Source: Erpobdella octoculata (Eukaryota; Annelida; Clitellata; Hirudinida; Erpobdellidae). Taken from it: a stretch of 64,000 nucleotides of DNA. This document shows, in pieces, positions 1-11,350 of this stretch. A program made the translations under genes and the position numbers. The stretch covers positions 4,881,359 through 4,945,358 of the forward strand of contig OZ022242.1 in the NCBI GenBank assembly GCA_963978895.1, written 5' to 3'. Below the pieces are notes generated by a model, which saw only the letters and a program-made list of their open reading frames with translations, did not search any database and was not told the DNA's origin. Within the stretch, counting starts at the first letter, position 1. Each line of letters starts with the position of its first letter.

Positions 1-520
1 GGCCGTGTAAAAATATTTCAAGGCCATTTAAGTGAACATCCCATTACGTTTCCTTTTTACTCACATATGAGTAACAATCAACCAAATAAGAGTTTTATAT
101 AAAAAAAAAACATTGTTTTAAAAATTTAATGAAAATACGGAACACAGTTGTAAATAAAAAAAGAAAGTAACGCCACAGCTCAAATACCAAACAAACCTTT
201 AAAGAGTATTCAATGTTATTTAAATAATTTTAACTTGGTTAGTTAAACGATCGAGGAGTAACGAGCAAGTATTTATATACATATCGTATCTGAGATGCAA
301 TCAAGAGAATTGTCAGGGATCACGGGAATTAACGCTACTAGTGCCGCATTCATCAGGCCGTAATTATTGTCTCTATTGTGTACTTGAAAAGGAACAGGAA
401 ATGACTCGACAGTGTCACCCGTAAAATTTCGAAACGTCAGCAAGGTTATAATAAAGTTATTACAATTGAAAATACACACTGATTTTTGATAATGAAATTA
501 AATAATATATTAAACAAGCA
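1..520. other. Intergenic, no supported gene
   Basis: AT-rich sequence with only short open frames that lack coding character. I see no exon with paired splice sites and no repeat I can name in this stretch. Confidence 0.5.
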
Positions 521-983
<463 letters not shown>

Positions 984-1035
984 AAAACACTCTACCTATC
1001 AAATCAAAAGAATATAAAATTTATACTATTGGAAA

Positions 1036-3762
1036 TCAATTTTTGCGTTTTCGCTGTGTTATATTAGAAGAGACAAGAATTTCCTCAGATACATTACAAT
1101 GAGATTCGTCAGGAGCAGCCTCAACAGCCAAAGTATTTGTGTCAGAGGACGAGTCAGAAGTATCATCATTTATGTTATCCTCGTCGTTAGAAGGAATACA
1201 GGGTAACCGATGCATATTGCTTTCTTTGACACCGAATAAGTGGAGAATCTGTGGAAATTTATCAAATTGTTTATTAATTGCGGGTCTCATTAATAAGATA
1301 TAGAGAGCCTCTTTAATTTTCAGCCGGAAAGAGTCGGATTCTCTTGTTAAAATCGAAACACCTTCTTCAAGTTCTTTTCGTGTTAGCTTTTTCAAATGAA
1401 TACATTCATAATGATTAAGAATACTCCCAAACTGGAGATGCATCGTGAGTCTCCTTGACAACGTAGTGGTAGTGTGACCAATGTATGTATCCACCTTACA
1501 ATGTGGAATAGAACATTTGAAATGGTACACCACGTGACTTTGTTGCAACGGGTCAGTGATACTTGTTCTATCATTCTTGATGACCAAATTGAAAAGTTTC
1601 AAGTTTTTGTAATAAATATATAAACCCAGTTTATTCCTGACGGGGTCTATAACAGAAACTTCCTTTTTTATTATCTTCTTTATAATACTTTCATCAATTC
1701 TGTAATTGAGATTCATTTGATTTTTGTAGAACACGGGGAACTCCTGGCGTACATCACGACCCTTGTCAGCGTCAGACCCAGCCGAACTCACAGATGTTTT
1801 CATTTTGGTTACAAAATTGTTAATAAAACCGTCGACAAAGCTATTAGAATAATTGTTGTTAACCAATAACTGCTTGATTCTAACTATTTCTTTATGGAAA
1901 TCTGACCAGGTTTCGGAAAAACGATAAGCTCTGAGGAGATAACTATTAATAACACTTCTTTTATATCTGTCCGGACTCTCGCTGTCACCATTTAGGCATG
2001 TTCCATTATTAGTTGGTTTGATGAAGACTTTGGTAGTAGGACCAGAATCAGTTATTGTGATGATGGTGTCGAGAAAATTTACTTGTTTTTTACTGTCATT
2101 TAGGTCGAAGGTAAATTTCAAAACTGAATTGCTCTCGAAAGTATTCTTTAAAGCAACGACTTCACGTTCAGACCTCACAAGAAGAAAGATATCATCCATA
2201 TATCGCGCATAAACAATTGGGGTTTCTTCTATTTCAGCGAAAGCAATCTCCTCTAAACGACCCATGTAAAAGTTAGCAAAGGTTGGTCCCAATGGAGATC
2301 CCATCGCCACTCCATCAATCTGTAGAAATAAGCTCTGGTCTAAGTGTCTGAATGGAGACTCTGTAGTACATACCAGCAGGAGCTCGTGCAGCAGAGATTC
2401 TGGAATCTTTGGAGGTGGCAACGTATCACTATGATAGACGTAATTGCAAATGATAGATATTGTATCACGAACAGGGACGTTAGTAAAGAGACTCTCGACA
2501 TCCATTGTTGCAGCAATCCCACTTTGTCTGCAGCCATGAATAAGATCAACAAATTCCAGAGAGGATTTCAAACTGTAAGTATGAGGGCAGTAAGGTGTGA
2601 TAATTTTGTTAACAAACTTTGCCAAGAGATAAGTAGGACTTGGACATTGCGAGATAATTGGACGAACAGGATTATCAAATTTATGCGTCTTTATCATTCC
2701 ATACAAATATCCAGTACCAAACTCACCTATCAACTTAGATAGCTTTGCTTCTGAATCGAAAGAGTTAACTTGAGAAATCAATTTATTAACTTTCTGTTTC
2801 AGACTATTGGTGGGATCTTTTGTAATAAGTCTAAATTTTGTAGAATCAGAAGTTATGATATTCAGCTTTTGTATATAGTCTGAGTAATTCATCACAACAT
2901 AACACTGAATTTTATCGGCTCTGAGTACAACTATATCTTTATTATTGCGGAGAGATTTAGCTGCGAGTTTTAAACGATACGAAACAGAAGGTTTTACATT
3001 TATGCTTCTGTTAATCAATCCCTCACGTAACAGCTCAACTTGTAGAGACTGGCCAAAGTCGATAATTCCACTACTTTTGTACGAGCACAATTTATGATAC
3101 ATTACCTCCAGTTCAGTTTTTTTAACAATAGGTTCATATTTTCTTGAAATGTGAAAATTCAAACCTAAATTTAAGAACTCACTCTCGTCACTGCTGAGTT
3201 CGTAAGAAGACAGATTAATGTAGAAGTTAGAATTTTCTTTAACAGTATATGGTCCAGAATACAGCCAAGAAAGTTTTTTCGTGATAACCAATTTTTTAGA
3301 ATGATCGAAACTGCAGAACATTTCATCCACAACATTCAAAAACGATTGAACCTCTTGTTCACTACCCAAAACATCCTGAGTAGAAACTTCATTCAACAAG
3401 GTAGAATATTTAACTTCCAAATCATTTGATACGTTAACAGCAGTTGCAATTTCATCAGAAATTTTACACAACATAGAATCCACTTCAAGCTTTGTATTTC
3501 CTTTAACCACATTAGAGCGATATTTGTTGCGAATAAACTGTGGAATCAATTTATCTTTGAGACACGCTCTAAGAAACACAACTCGCCATTTGGCAGAAAC
3601 AACTTTTCGAGCCAAATTCTCGACCTTTCGGCACAAAACTCTCTGTTCGAGACTACAATTAGCCAAAAACTTTTCCATTAAACTTTTATTGTCAGACCGA
3701 CGGACCGTTTCAGCTATGTCAGCCATCCTCAGGGTCAAAAGTAAAACGAGAAAAGTAAACAA
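1036..3762 (-). CDS. Penelope-like reverse transcriptase with GIY-YIG endonuclease
   Basis: One uninterrupted frame of 908 aa. The centre is a reverse transcriptase: a LYGMIKTHK / NPVRPIIS block (about residues 355-370), AATMDVESLF with the first catalytic Asp (about 418), GVAMGSPLGPTFANFY (about 485), and the catalytic YMDD box (about 520) followed by NFLDT. The C-terminal third carries a GIY-YIG type endonuclease: VVYHFKC, then a Cys/His-rich spacer, TYIGHT and LSRRL. It ends in an acidic, Ser-rich tail. Two starts are possible, MFTFLV or MADIAE 12 residues later; the second lacks the hydrophobic leader and is as plausible. RT plus GIY-YIG is the signature of canonical Penelope-like elements, which copy RNA into nicked chromosomal DNA. 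The frame is intact, so the element may be active. Confidence 0.95.
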   Translation of the reverse strand: MFTFLVLLLTLRMADIAETVRRSDNKSLMEKFLANCSLEQRVLCRKVENLARKVVSAKWRVVFLRACLKDKLIPQFIRNKYRSNVVKGNTKLEVDSMLCKISDEIATAVNVSNDLEVKYSTLLNEVSTQDVLGSEQEVQSFLNVVDEMFCSFDHSKKLVITKKLSWLYSGPYTVKENSNFYINLSSYELSSDESEFLNLGLNFHISRKYEPIVKKTELEVMYHKLCSYKSSGIIDFGQSLQVELLREGLINRSINVKPSVSYRLKLAAKSLRNNKDIVVLRADKIQCYVVMNYSDYIQKLNIITSDSTKFRLITKDPTNSLKQKVNKLISQVNSFDSEAKLSKLIGEFGTGYLYGMIKTHKFDNPVRPIISQCPSPTYLLAKFVNKIITPYCPHTYSLKSSLEFVDLIHGCRQSGIAATMDVESLFTNVPVRDTISIICNYVYHSDTLPPPKIPESLLHELLLVCTTESPFRHLDQSLFLQIDGVAMGSPLGPTFANFYMGRLEEIAFAEIEETPIVYARYMDDIFLLVRSEREVVALKNTFESNSVLKFTFDLNDSKKQVNFLDTIITITDSGPTTKVFIKPTNNGTCLNGDSESPDRYKRSVINSYLLRAYRFSETWSDFHKEIVRIKQLLVNNNYSNSFVDGFINNFVTKMKTSVSSAGSDADKGRDVRQEFPVFYKNQMNLNYRIDESIIKKIIKKEVSVIDPVRNKLGLYIYYKNLKLFNLVIKNDRTSITDPLQQSHVVYHFKCSIPHCKVDTYIGHTTTTLSRRLTMHLQFGSILNHYECIHLKKLTRKELEEGVSILTRESDSFRLKIKEALYILLMRPAINKQFDKFPQILHLFGVKESNMHRLPCIPSNDEDNINDDTSDSSSDTNTLAVEAAPDESHCNVSEEILVSSNITQRKRKN

Positions 3763-3816
3763 ACAGAAAGAACCGAAATTGTCAAAGAATTAGCACACTA
3801 ACAAAAGAAAAAACGA

Positions 3817-4668
3817 ATAGTTAGAATCAAGCAGTTATTGGTTAACAACAATTATTCTAATAGCTTTGTCGACGGTTTTATTAACAATTTTGTAACCAAA
3901 ATGAAAACATCTGTGAGTTCGGCTGGGTCTGACGCTGACAAGGGTCGTGATGTACGCCAGGAGTTCCCCGTGTTCTACAAAAATCAAATGAATCTCAATT
4001 ACAGAATTGATGAAAGTATTATAAAGAAGATAATAAAAAAGGAAGTTTCTGTTATAGACCCCGTCAGGAATAAACTGGGTTTATATATTTATTACAAAAA
4101 CTTGAAACTTTTCAATTTGGTCATCAAGAATGATAGAACAAGTATCACTGACCCGTTGCAACAAAGTCACGTGGTGTACCATTTCAAATGTTCTATTCCA
4201 CATTGTAAGGTGGATACATACATTGGTCACACTACCACTACGTTGTCAAGGAGACTCACGATGCATCTCCAGTTTGGGAGTATTCTTAATCATTATGAAT
4301 GTATTCATTTGAAAAAGCTAACACGAAAAGAACTTGAAGAAGGTGTTTCGATTTTAACAAGAGAATCCGACTCTTTCCGGCTGAAAATTAAAGAGGCTCT
4401 CTATATCTTATTAATGAGACCCGCAATTAATAAACAATTTGATAAATTTCCACAGATTCTCCACTTATTCGGTGTCAAAGAAAGCAATATGCATCGGTTA
4501 CCCTGTATTCCTTCTAACGACGAGGATAACATAAATGATGATACTTCTGACTCGTCCTCTGACACAAATACTTTGGCTGTTGAGGCTGCTCCTGACGAAT
4601 CTCATTGTAATGTATCTGAGGAAATTCTTGTCTCTTCTAATATAACACAGCGAAAACGCAAAAATTGA
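3817..4668 (+). pseudogene. Inverted, truncated Penelope ORF (C-terminal part only)
   Basis: The plus-strand frame (last part from 3838) encodes only the final ~276 residues of the Penelope protein, from NNNYSNSFVDGF through the GIY-YIG domain to the same stop. The reverse transcriptase palm is missing, so it cannot act alone. The predicted protein is the same as the matching part of the minus-strand copy. The junction with the main copy lies near 3816, within a short A-rich stretch. Confidence 0.9.
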
Positions 4669-4679
4669 TTTCCAATAGT

Positions 4680-4985
4680 ATAAATTTTATATTCTTTTGA
4701 TTTGATAGGTAGAGTGTTTTTTCGTTTTTTCTTTTGTTAGTGTGCTAATTCTTTGACAATTTCGGTTCTTTCTGTTTGTTTACTTTTCTCGTTTTACTTT
4801 TGACCCTGAGGATGGCTGACATAGCTGAAACGGTCCGTCGGTCTGACAATAAAAGTTTAATGGAAAAGTTTTTGGCTAATTGTAGTCTCGAACAGAGAGT
4901 TTTGTGCCGAAAGGTCGAGAATTTGGCTCGAAAAGTTGTTTCTGCCAAATGGCGAGTTGTGTTTCTTAGAGCGTGTCTCAAAGAT
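4680..4985 (+). repeat. Pseudo-LTR of the inverted Penelope copy with N-terminal ORF fragment
   Basis: It follows the truncated ORF and re-encodes the element's N-terminus (MFTFLV / MADIAE, from 4776). It breaks off at GTCTCAAAGATA in a short TA run (4983-5000), about 30 bp earlier than its mirror copy at 691. The open frame past 4985 is flanking sequence, not protein. Confidence 0.85.
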
Positions 4986-5000
4986 ATATATATATATATA

Positions 5001-5856
5001 TCTTTTTTTCTTTTTCTTGTTTTCGCTTGTTCTCTCTAGTCATAACACGAGACTTAACTCATGCCCTGACCCTGAGACTGACGTACCACCTGTGGCTGGG
5101 GTGCTGAGTCGAAACTAAGCTCATGAAACCTAGTAGGTACATGTTATGTTGAATTTATGAGACTGATATCTGCAACTTTCTCAATTTCGAGTTTGCACGC
5201 ATCAGAAATCAAAAAATTTTATGATTTCAGCACACTTGTAAGCATTTTACGTTTTTTCCCGTTTAGCAACTTTTTCATCTCACGTGGTCTTAATTAAACG
5301 CATATTTGAATTCTTACAAAGGTTTCTATTCACTCCATATAATTTCCAACTGTTTATAAAATAAAAATATTTCCTTAAACGCATCACGTGACATCCAAGC
5401 AAAAAACATTATAACATAAAAAGAACAGATCACAGTAAGTAAATGTGGTTTTAAAATCTAACGATTCACAGCTATTCGTTAAAGAAAAAATTAATTGCTC
5501 CCAAGCATAATTACATGAAAATTACGAGATACTCGTGCTATTCCAATCGTTCTATTTAACATAAAATATGCTATTTAGAAAGGTAATAGCTATGCTAGTA
5601 CAAATAAGTTGTTTTTTAATTCTTTAAAGCTAATGGATGCATAGTGTTTTTGATGTGCCCGGTGTTAGAAGTAAATAAACAAAATCAATATAAAAAAAAC
5701 AATAAATATTTGTACCCGATGCGTTTGAGAGTCAGAGTTGACTCACTGTCAGCCAATGAATTGGTGATTATATAATATTGGTGATAACCCGCCAAAATTT
5801 ACGGAAATTAATTAGTGATGGCGGCAGCGCCATCCCACAGCATAACGCGAATTTCT
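5001..5856. other. Intergenic, no supported gene
   Basis: AT-rich sequence with no exon that I can pair with splice sites. Nothing recognisable between the Penelope insertion and the TACA microsatellite. Confidence 0.45.
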
Positions 5857-6639
5857 TATATACATACATACATACATACATACATACATACATACATACA
5901 TACATACATACATACATACATACATACATACATACATACATACATACATACATACATACATACATACATACATACATACATACATACATACATACATACA
6001 TACATACATACATACATACATACATACATACATACATACATACATACATACATACATACATACATACATACATACATACATACATACATACATACATACA
6101 TACATACATACATACATACATACATACATACATACATACATACATACATACATACATACATACATACATACATACATACATACATACATACATACATACA
6201 TACATACATACATACATACATACATACATACATACATACATACATACATACATACATACATACATACATACATACATACATACATACATACATACATACA
6301 TACATACATACATACATACATACATACATACATACATACATACATACATACATACATACATACATACATACATACATACATACATACATACATACATACA
6401 TACATACATACATACATACATACATACATACATACATACATACATACATACATACATACATACATACATACATACATACATACATACATACATACATACA
6501 TACATACATACATACATACATACATACATACATACATACATACATACATACATACATACAAACATACATACATACATACATACATACATACATACATACA
6601 TACATACATACATACATACATACATACATACATACATAC
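5857..6639. repeat. (TACA)n tetranucleotide microsatellite, about 780 bp
   Basis: An almost pure tandem array of TACA, roughly 195 units, with one visible substitution near 6561 (CAAACA for CATACA). It keeps long frames open on both strands (Tyr-Ile-His-Thr or Met-Tyr-Val-Cys repeats); these are artefacts, not genes. Confidence 0.98.
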
Positions 6640-6936
6640 TAGAGGTGATCTCAGATTTTAAAAACTAAAGATTGCATAATATAATTTTAACAAAAAATTT
6701 TGATTTAATTTAATTTTCTTGTAGAAATAATTTTGCAATTGATTACCGCTAATTAAATTCAGTTGTTGAATTATCTTGAATACAGCAAATTCTTCAGAGT
6801 ATGCTATTTAAAAAAATCGTTATATCTAAATTTAGTGTTTTAAAAGAAGAAAATTTTACCGCATAATTTTTCACAGTTATCATTTCTTAAAAGAGTATCC
6901 CCGCCAACGTGTTTGCTTCAAAACGCCAATAAGACA

Positions 6937-7413
6937 ATGCTTTTCAGATCTTTATTGGTAGTGATATCAGTCGTAGCGGTTTCCAGCCAAAACATTACTT
7001 GGCGAAGATTTGCCTTATATGAGTGTTGCTGTCCGGAAAATCTTGAACAGTGTGTAAGCGAAGGCGCGGACAAAAACGGCTGTTTCTCGTGTCAAAACAC
7101 TGTCTTTACCTGCTATTGCGACAATTGCTCTTGCTATCCAGACGACGATCCAGGTGATATTTTAAATTAAGAATTATTTTTGGTAACATACGTTCGCAGG
7201 TGGTCCTCAAAACACCAAAACGTGTGCGATTCGATCAAAGTTTTTTTTTTAATCAAGAAATTAGACAATTTATGCTAAAGAAAAATATTGAAAATAATTG
7301 AGTAGGACAATTATTTTCGTAGCGCAATTAAAACTGTTTTTATGAACTTTTCAGAGCCAATTGATACAAATCATATATTCAACCAATACGGGAAAAGAGC
7401 TGAGAACAAATAA
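6937..7413 (+). CDS. Secreted cysteine-rich peptide precursor, two exons (putative)
   Basis: Exon 1 is 6937-7153 and exon 2 is 7355-7413, joined by a 201-bp GT-AG intron in phase (GATCCAG|GTGATA ... TTTTCAG|AGCC); total 91 aa. The N-terminus is a clear signal peptide (MLFRSLLVVISVVAVSSQ). The mature part has ten cysteines in about 40 residues, starting with a CCC triplet, then CVS, GCFSC, TCYC and NCSC. The C-terminus reads FNQYGKRAENK: Gly-Lys-Arg is the usual signal for prohormone cleavage plus C-terminal amidation. AATAAA follows at 7464 and 7468. If exon 2 is not used, the frame simply reads through to a stop at 7170 (77 aa). I do not recognise the family. A hormone-like or defence peptide are both possible; calling it a toxin would be unsupported. 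Confidence 0.6.
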
Positions 7414-7463
7414 ATAAGAAGTGTCTTATAAAATAAATTTGTATACTATCTAAAAAAAATTTA

Positions 7464-7473
7464 AATAAATAAA
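7464..7473 (+). promoter_or_regulatory. Polyadenylation signals of the peptide gene
   Basis: Two overlapping AATAAA hexamers lie about 55 bp after the exon-2 stop, which supports the two-exon model. Confidence 0.5.
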
Positions 7474-7790
7474 ATGACATTAATTTGCTCTTGTTTCTGT
7501 ATATTTAAGTTTTGCACAGTTGCGTAGAATTGTTGTGAGTTTCCTAAACGCGGAAGTTTTCATCTGTTTCCTTCCGAACAGCCTGGAAAAGTTTACACGC
7601 ACAGAATTAGTTGGGTTATCCAAGTAACTACTTGTAAAAGGTTTATCTCTTGTTATTATTTTTTCTCCTTCTTTTTACACGATTTTCTTTAGTTTTATAT
7701 GTGCGTTGATGCTGCCCGCGACACATTTTGTCCATAACATTTTGACCCACTTCACAGTATGCTTTAATCCGAGGTTCGAAATATAGGCGT
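7474..7790. other. Intergenic, no supported gene
   Basis: I see no coding or repeat signal I can name between the peptide gene and the dispersed repeat that starts near 7800. Confidence 0.4.
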
Positions 7791-7799
7791 ATTATCTAT

Positions 7800-8283
7800 A
7801 TAAATAAAAAAAAGTAAAGGAAAAAATAAGTTTTTCAACACAAACTTTTATTTCAAATACACTCAATTTTTAGTTTTTTTTTAGTTGAATCATGTAAAAA
7901 AGCTGGCTAAATTTTACTTGCAAGATTTGCGTACACATACACAAACAGAGATTTAACCTAAATAAAAGTTTATAATAAGTTGCTAAATGTGTTGATAAGG
8001 TTTTTGTAAAAAAAAAATTAAAATTGGTTACAATATGAGCAGAGCGGGTGCGGAAGAGCGAGCGGGAACGGGAGAACGAACGGAAACTGGAGAATGAGCA
8101 GGAACAGGAAAGCAGGCGAGAACGGAAAAGCGATCGGGAGCGAAAGAGCAATCGGGAAAAAGAAAGCGACCGGGAACGGGAAAGCAGCCGGGAGCGTGAA
8201 AGCAAACGGGAAGGAAACGGGGGCGAAAAAGAGAAACGATCAAAAAACCTCTAAAAACCCCAGGCAACGCCGGGTACCCCACT
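7800..8283 (-). repeat. Dispersed repeat, copy A, with CCCGG end
   Basis: Read on the minus strand it begins GGGTACCCGGCGTTGCC, has a purine/pyrimidine-biased tract (8040-8240, imperfect GGGAACGGGAAAGC units), then a core shared with 17159-17385, 21515-21780 and 55440-55725 (ACCTAAATAAAAGTTT, GCGTACA, CTTGCAAGTAAAATTTA, TTTGTGTTGAAAAAC in minus sense). The Arg/Ser/Glu-rich open frames here are produced by the biased tract. Confidence 0.75.
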
Positions 8284-8524
8284 AGTTTTTTTATGGGATG
8301 TCACGTGAAAATAAAATAAAAACAAAATAATTTTCTTTATTTAATTGCACATGCAACAGAAAATATACAAATCATTGTAAAATTTTAAACAAAGTGTTTT
8401 TTTTAATTAAAACTAAAATGTTGTCACGCAATAACTCTGTATGCTCTAATAATGTATGGCACTGTTGGCCATAAAACGCCAAACGATTTTTGAGTCAATA
8501 GTGCACAAAAAACAAATATTGTCT

Positions 8525-8530
8525 TTTATT
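8525..8530 (-). promoter_or_regulatory. Polyadenylation signal of the kinase gene
   Basis: AATAAA on the minus strand about 45 bp after the kinase stop codon. Confidence 0.55.
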
Positions 8531-8575
8531 TATAGAGAAGATGATATTTCGTTGCTTATATACACATTAAAATGT

Positions 8576-9598
8576 TTACGCTTGGGTTTGGTCCGGAATG
8601 ACACGAAATAACTCATGTTGTAGTGCTTCTTTCGGATGTATTCGATTCAATGGATTCCATTTTAGCATAAGTTTGAGAAGGTTTAAAAAATGCGGCAAAA
8701 GGTCGTCGTAATCAGATCCATAAAAGTTCTTATGAGCAGTGTTGTATTTCTTTAGCGTTTTGGTAATGTTATTCTTTCTAGGCAAGATCTTCGGATCAGT
8801 CAGGCACCACATTCCTGATTTTTCCTGAAAGTACACTTTTGTTTTATCTTTTGTCCGTGTCATGAAAGAAACGGGTGGCATTCCTATTACTGTAATTATA
8901 TTAGCAAGGCGGTCGTCTAACTCTTTTTCATCAAATAAACGATTCCCAGTGAATAACTCCAACAGAGTACATCCGAGGCTCCACATATCAGCAGCTGCTC
9001 CAGAACTTAGGCCAAAGTAAATTTCAGGAGCTTTGTAGCCGATTGTACCACCTTTAAGTTTTTGATTTGTTTTTAAGCAAGAAAGACCAAAATCTCCCAA
9101 TTTTACTTGAGTTGGTTCTCCGTCGATTTCTATCAAAATGTTAGCCGGCTTGATATCAAGATGAACAAGGCTACCAGTTCCTGCATCATCGTCGTTCACT
9201 TCGTAAAAGTTTGCAAGCGCTTCTAAAAGACGACGTGCAATGCTAATAATGTGATCCAGACGTAAGACTGGTTGAGGAAGAGCTTTTAAGTAAAATGCCA
9301 GGTTGCTTTTCATTTTTTCAAAAACAAGGCAGTGCCACTGGTCGTCAAATTTGAAATCTTCTATAAACTTTACTGAATATGATGTAGCTTTGTTTGCCAA
9401 TTTTGTCATTTTAATTTCCCGTTCAATGACGACTTGACCAGAACGCGTTCTGTCAATGAACTTTAGAGCCACCTCACGACTGTTTGATGTGTCAAGAGCG
9501 GCGTAAACTTCTCCGAAGCCTCCACGGGCAATAGGCGCATCGACATGGTAGCATCCATTGAGTAATTGACCATGAAAAAATTTGAGAGAAAATGACAT
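8576..9598 (-). CDS. Intronless CMGC protein kinase, DYRK/HIPK-like
   Basis: A single exon of 340 aa that is nearly all kinase domain. Visible motifs: glycine loop ARGGFGEVY (about residue 24), VALK lysine (about 49), catalytic HLDIKPANIL, metal-binding DFG in LGDFGLSC, activation-segment end GTIGYKAPE, ADMWSLGC, and a closing PLNRIHPKEALQHELF. A non-Arg residue in the HxD position, the GMPP...TK..YF insert and the EALQH end are typical of DYRK/HIPK kinases (HCDLK/HADLK in those families). The activation segment lacks the Tyr-x-Tyr of classical DYRKs, so substrate or activation mode may differ. It should phosphorylate Ser/Thr. Lack of introns amid intron-rich neighbours suggests a retrocopy that kept its frame. 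Start chosen at the first Met, 24 residues before the glycine loop. Confidence 0.85.
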   Translation of the reverse strand: MSFSLKFFHGQLLNGCYHVDAPIARGGFGEVYAALDTSNSREVALKFIDRTRSGQVVIEREIKMTKLANKATSYSVKFIEDFKFDDQWHCLVFEKMKSNLAFYLKALPQPVLRLDHIISIARRLLEALANFYEVNDDDAGTGSLVHLDIKPANILIEIDGEPTQVKLGDFGLSCLKTNQKLKGGTIGYKAPEIYFGLSSGAAADMWSLGCTLLELFTGNRLFDEKELDDRLANIITVIGMPPVSFMTRTKDKTKVYFQEKSGMWCLTDPKILPRKNNITKTLKKYNTAHKNFYGSDYDDLLPHFLNLLKLMLKWNPLNRIHPKEALQHELFRVIPDQTQA

Positions 9599-9750
9599 TC
9601 TTGCACAAACATATACTAATTGTTTTTAAATGTATCGCTTTTTCTATGATAGATTATAGTCCTTTTTGACCTTTCCATCAGGTCTTCTAAGTCAAGAAAA
9701 TAAATTGGTTGGTCAATTATACCTAATTGAATAACAGTAATTGGAAACAG

Positions 9751-10046
<296 letters not shown>

Positions 10047-10380
10047 TGTCTCTTAGAAATAAGAAAAATGGACGGATGCATCTGGCAGGCTTTTCAGGAG
10101 AGCAGGTGTCCATTTGCGAAAGATGCATGCAACACTAATTAGAACTCAACTTCAAATTTGCATCTATTTGGCAGGGAAAATTTGAAAGTCCAATTATTTT
10201 TAAACTACTAATACTACTATTAATGATATTACTATTGTTATATTCTGCCAGAAGAGTTGTTCAGGTTAACTGATTGATTTTCCAGCCTGAACAGGTGAAG
10301 AAGACGTTTTCCAGCAAATGGTTTCATTTGCAAATCTTGACATAACATCCTGAATAAATAGCACATACATATATACATAT

Positions 10381-11250
10381 ATATCTATATATATAAAAGA
10401 ACATGTCCTGACTGACTGACTGACTGACTGACTGACTGACTGACTGACTGACTGACTGACTGACTGACTGACTGACTGATAATCAACGCCGAGCTCAAAC
10501 GCCTCATCCTAGGAACGTGAAATTTGGAACTTATATTACTTATATAGCGTAAACATCCGCTAAGAAAGGATTTTTGAAAATTTTGCTCCTGAGGAGAAAA
10601 AACTGGAAAACAAACTTTTTTTTAAAACAATGTATATCTCGAAAACCAAAAATGAGGAGATTTTGAAATTTGGTATATAGATTCTTTTTGAAAAATAAAA
10701 AGATACGTGTTTCACCCTTTTTTGAAAATTCGGTTTCCCGGACCTCAAATGTGGGTTGGAAAATTGGGTTATTTGGTTTTTAAAGTAGCTTCTACTCAAA
10801 AACTGTAAATGCTACAGATGTGAAAATTAGTATTTTGAGGTTTTGTGCCGGTTAAAAGTAGATGAGTAGCAGTTATTTTAAAAACCAAATAACCCAATTT
10901 TCCAACCCACATTTGAGGTCCGGGAAACCGAATTTTCAAAAAATGGTGAAACACGTATTTTTTTATTTTTCAAAAAGAATCTATATACCAAATTTCAAAA
11001 TCTCCTCATTTTTGGTTTTCGAGATATACATTATTTTAGAAAAAAGTTTGTTTTCCAGTTGTTTCCCCTCCGGAGCAGAATTTTGAAAAATCCTTTCTTA
11101 GCGGATGTTTACGCTATAAAAGTAATATATGTTCCAAATTTCACGTTCCTAGGATGAGGCGTTTGAGCTCGGCGTTGATTATCAGTCAGTCAGTCAGTCA
11201 GTCAGTCAGTCAGTCAGGACATGTTCTTTTATATATATAGATATATATAT
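10381..11250. repeat. Fold-back (long inverted repeat) element with (CTGA)n ends
   Basis: Two arms of roughly 390-420 bp face each other across a spacer of about 65 bp (10799-10861). The outer ends share ATATAAAAGAACATGTCCTG followed by CTGA tetranucleotides (about 17 units left, about 8 right), then TAATCAACGCCGAGCTCAAACG. The inner ends share GGTTATTTGGTTTTTAAA. Short frames in the two arms (10560-10799 minus, 10862-11086 plus) translate to nearly the same peptide simply because the arms are mirror copies. No transposase gene lies between the arms, so it is non-autonomous, or a palindromic duplication of one repeat. Confidence 0.9.
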
Positions 11251-11350
11251 ATACTAGCGGGGGCACCCGGCGTTGCCCGGGGATTTTAGAGGTTTTTCTA
11301 ATGTTTGTCTCTCTCGCTCTCGCTCCCGTTTCCTTCTCCGCTTTCCCATT
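11251..11350 (+). repeat. CCCGG-end repeat fragment
   Basis: CACCCGGCGTTGCCCGGGG, then TTTTAGAGGTTTTTCT and a CT/CG-rich run ending in CCCGTTTCCTTC. It matches the minus-strand start of copy A (8283 downward). It directly abuts the right end of the fold-back. Confidence 0.7.

Noticed and set aside
5768..6668. Long open frames of Tyr-Ile-His-Thr and Met-Tyr-Val-Cys on both strands
   Set aside because: They are produced by the TACA microsatellite, whose period leaves several frames without stops.
8028..8285. Arg/Glu/Ser-rich or Pro/Phe/Arg frames
   Set aside because: They come from the biased GGGAACGGGAAAGC tract of a dispersed repeat and appear in several frames at once.
10560..11086. Two similar short peptides in the fold-back arms
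   Set aside because: They are similar because the arms are mirror copies; no start context, motif or conserved function is visible.
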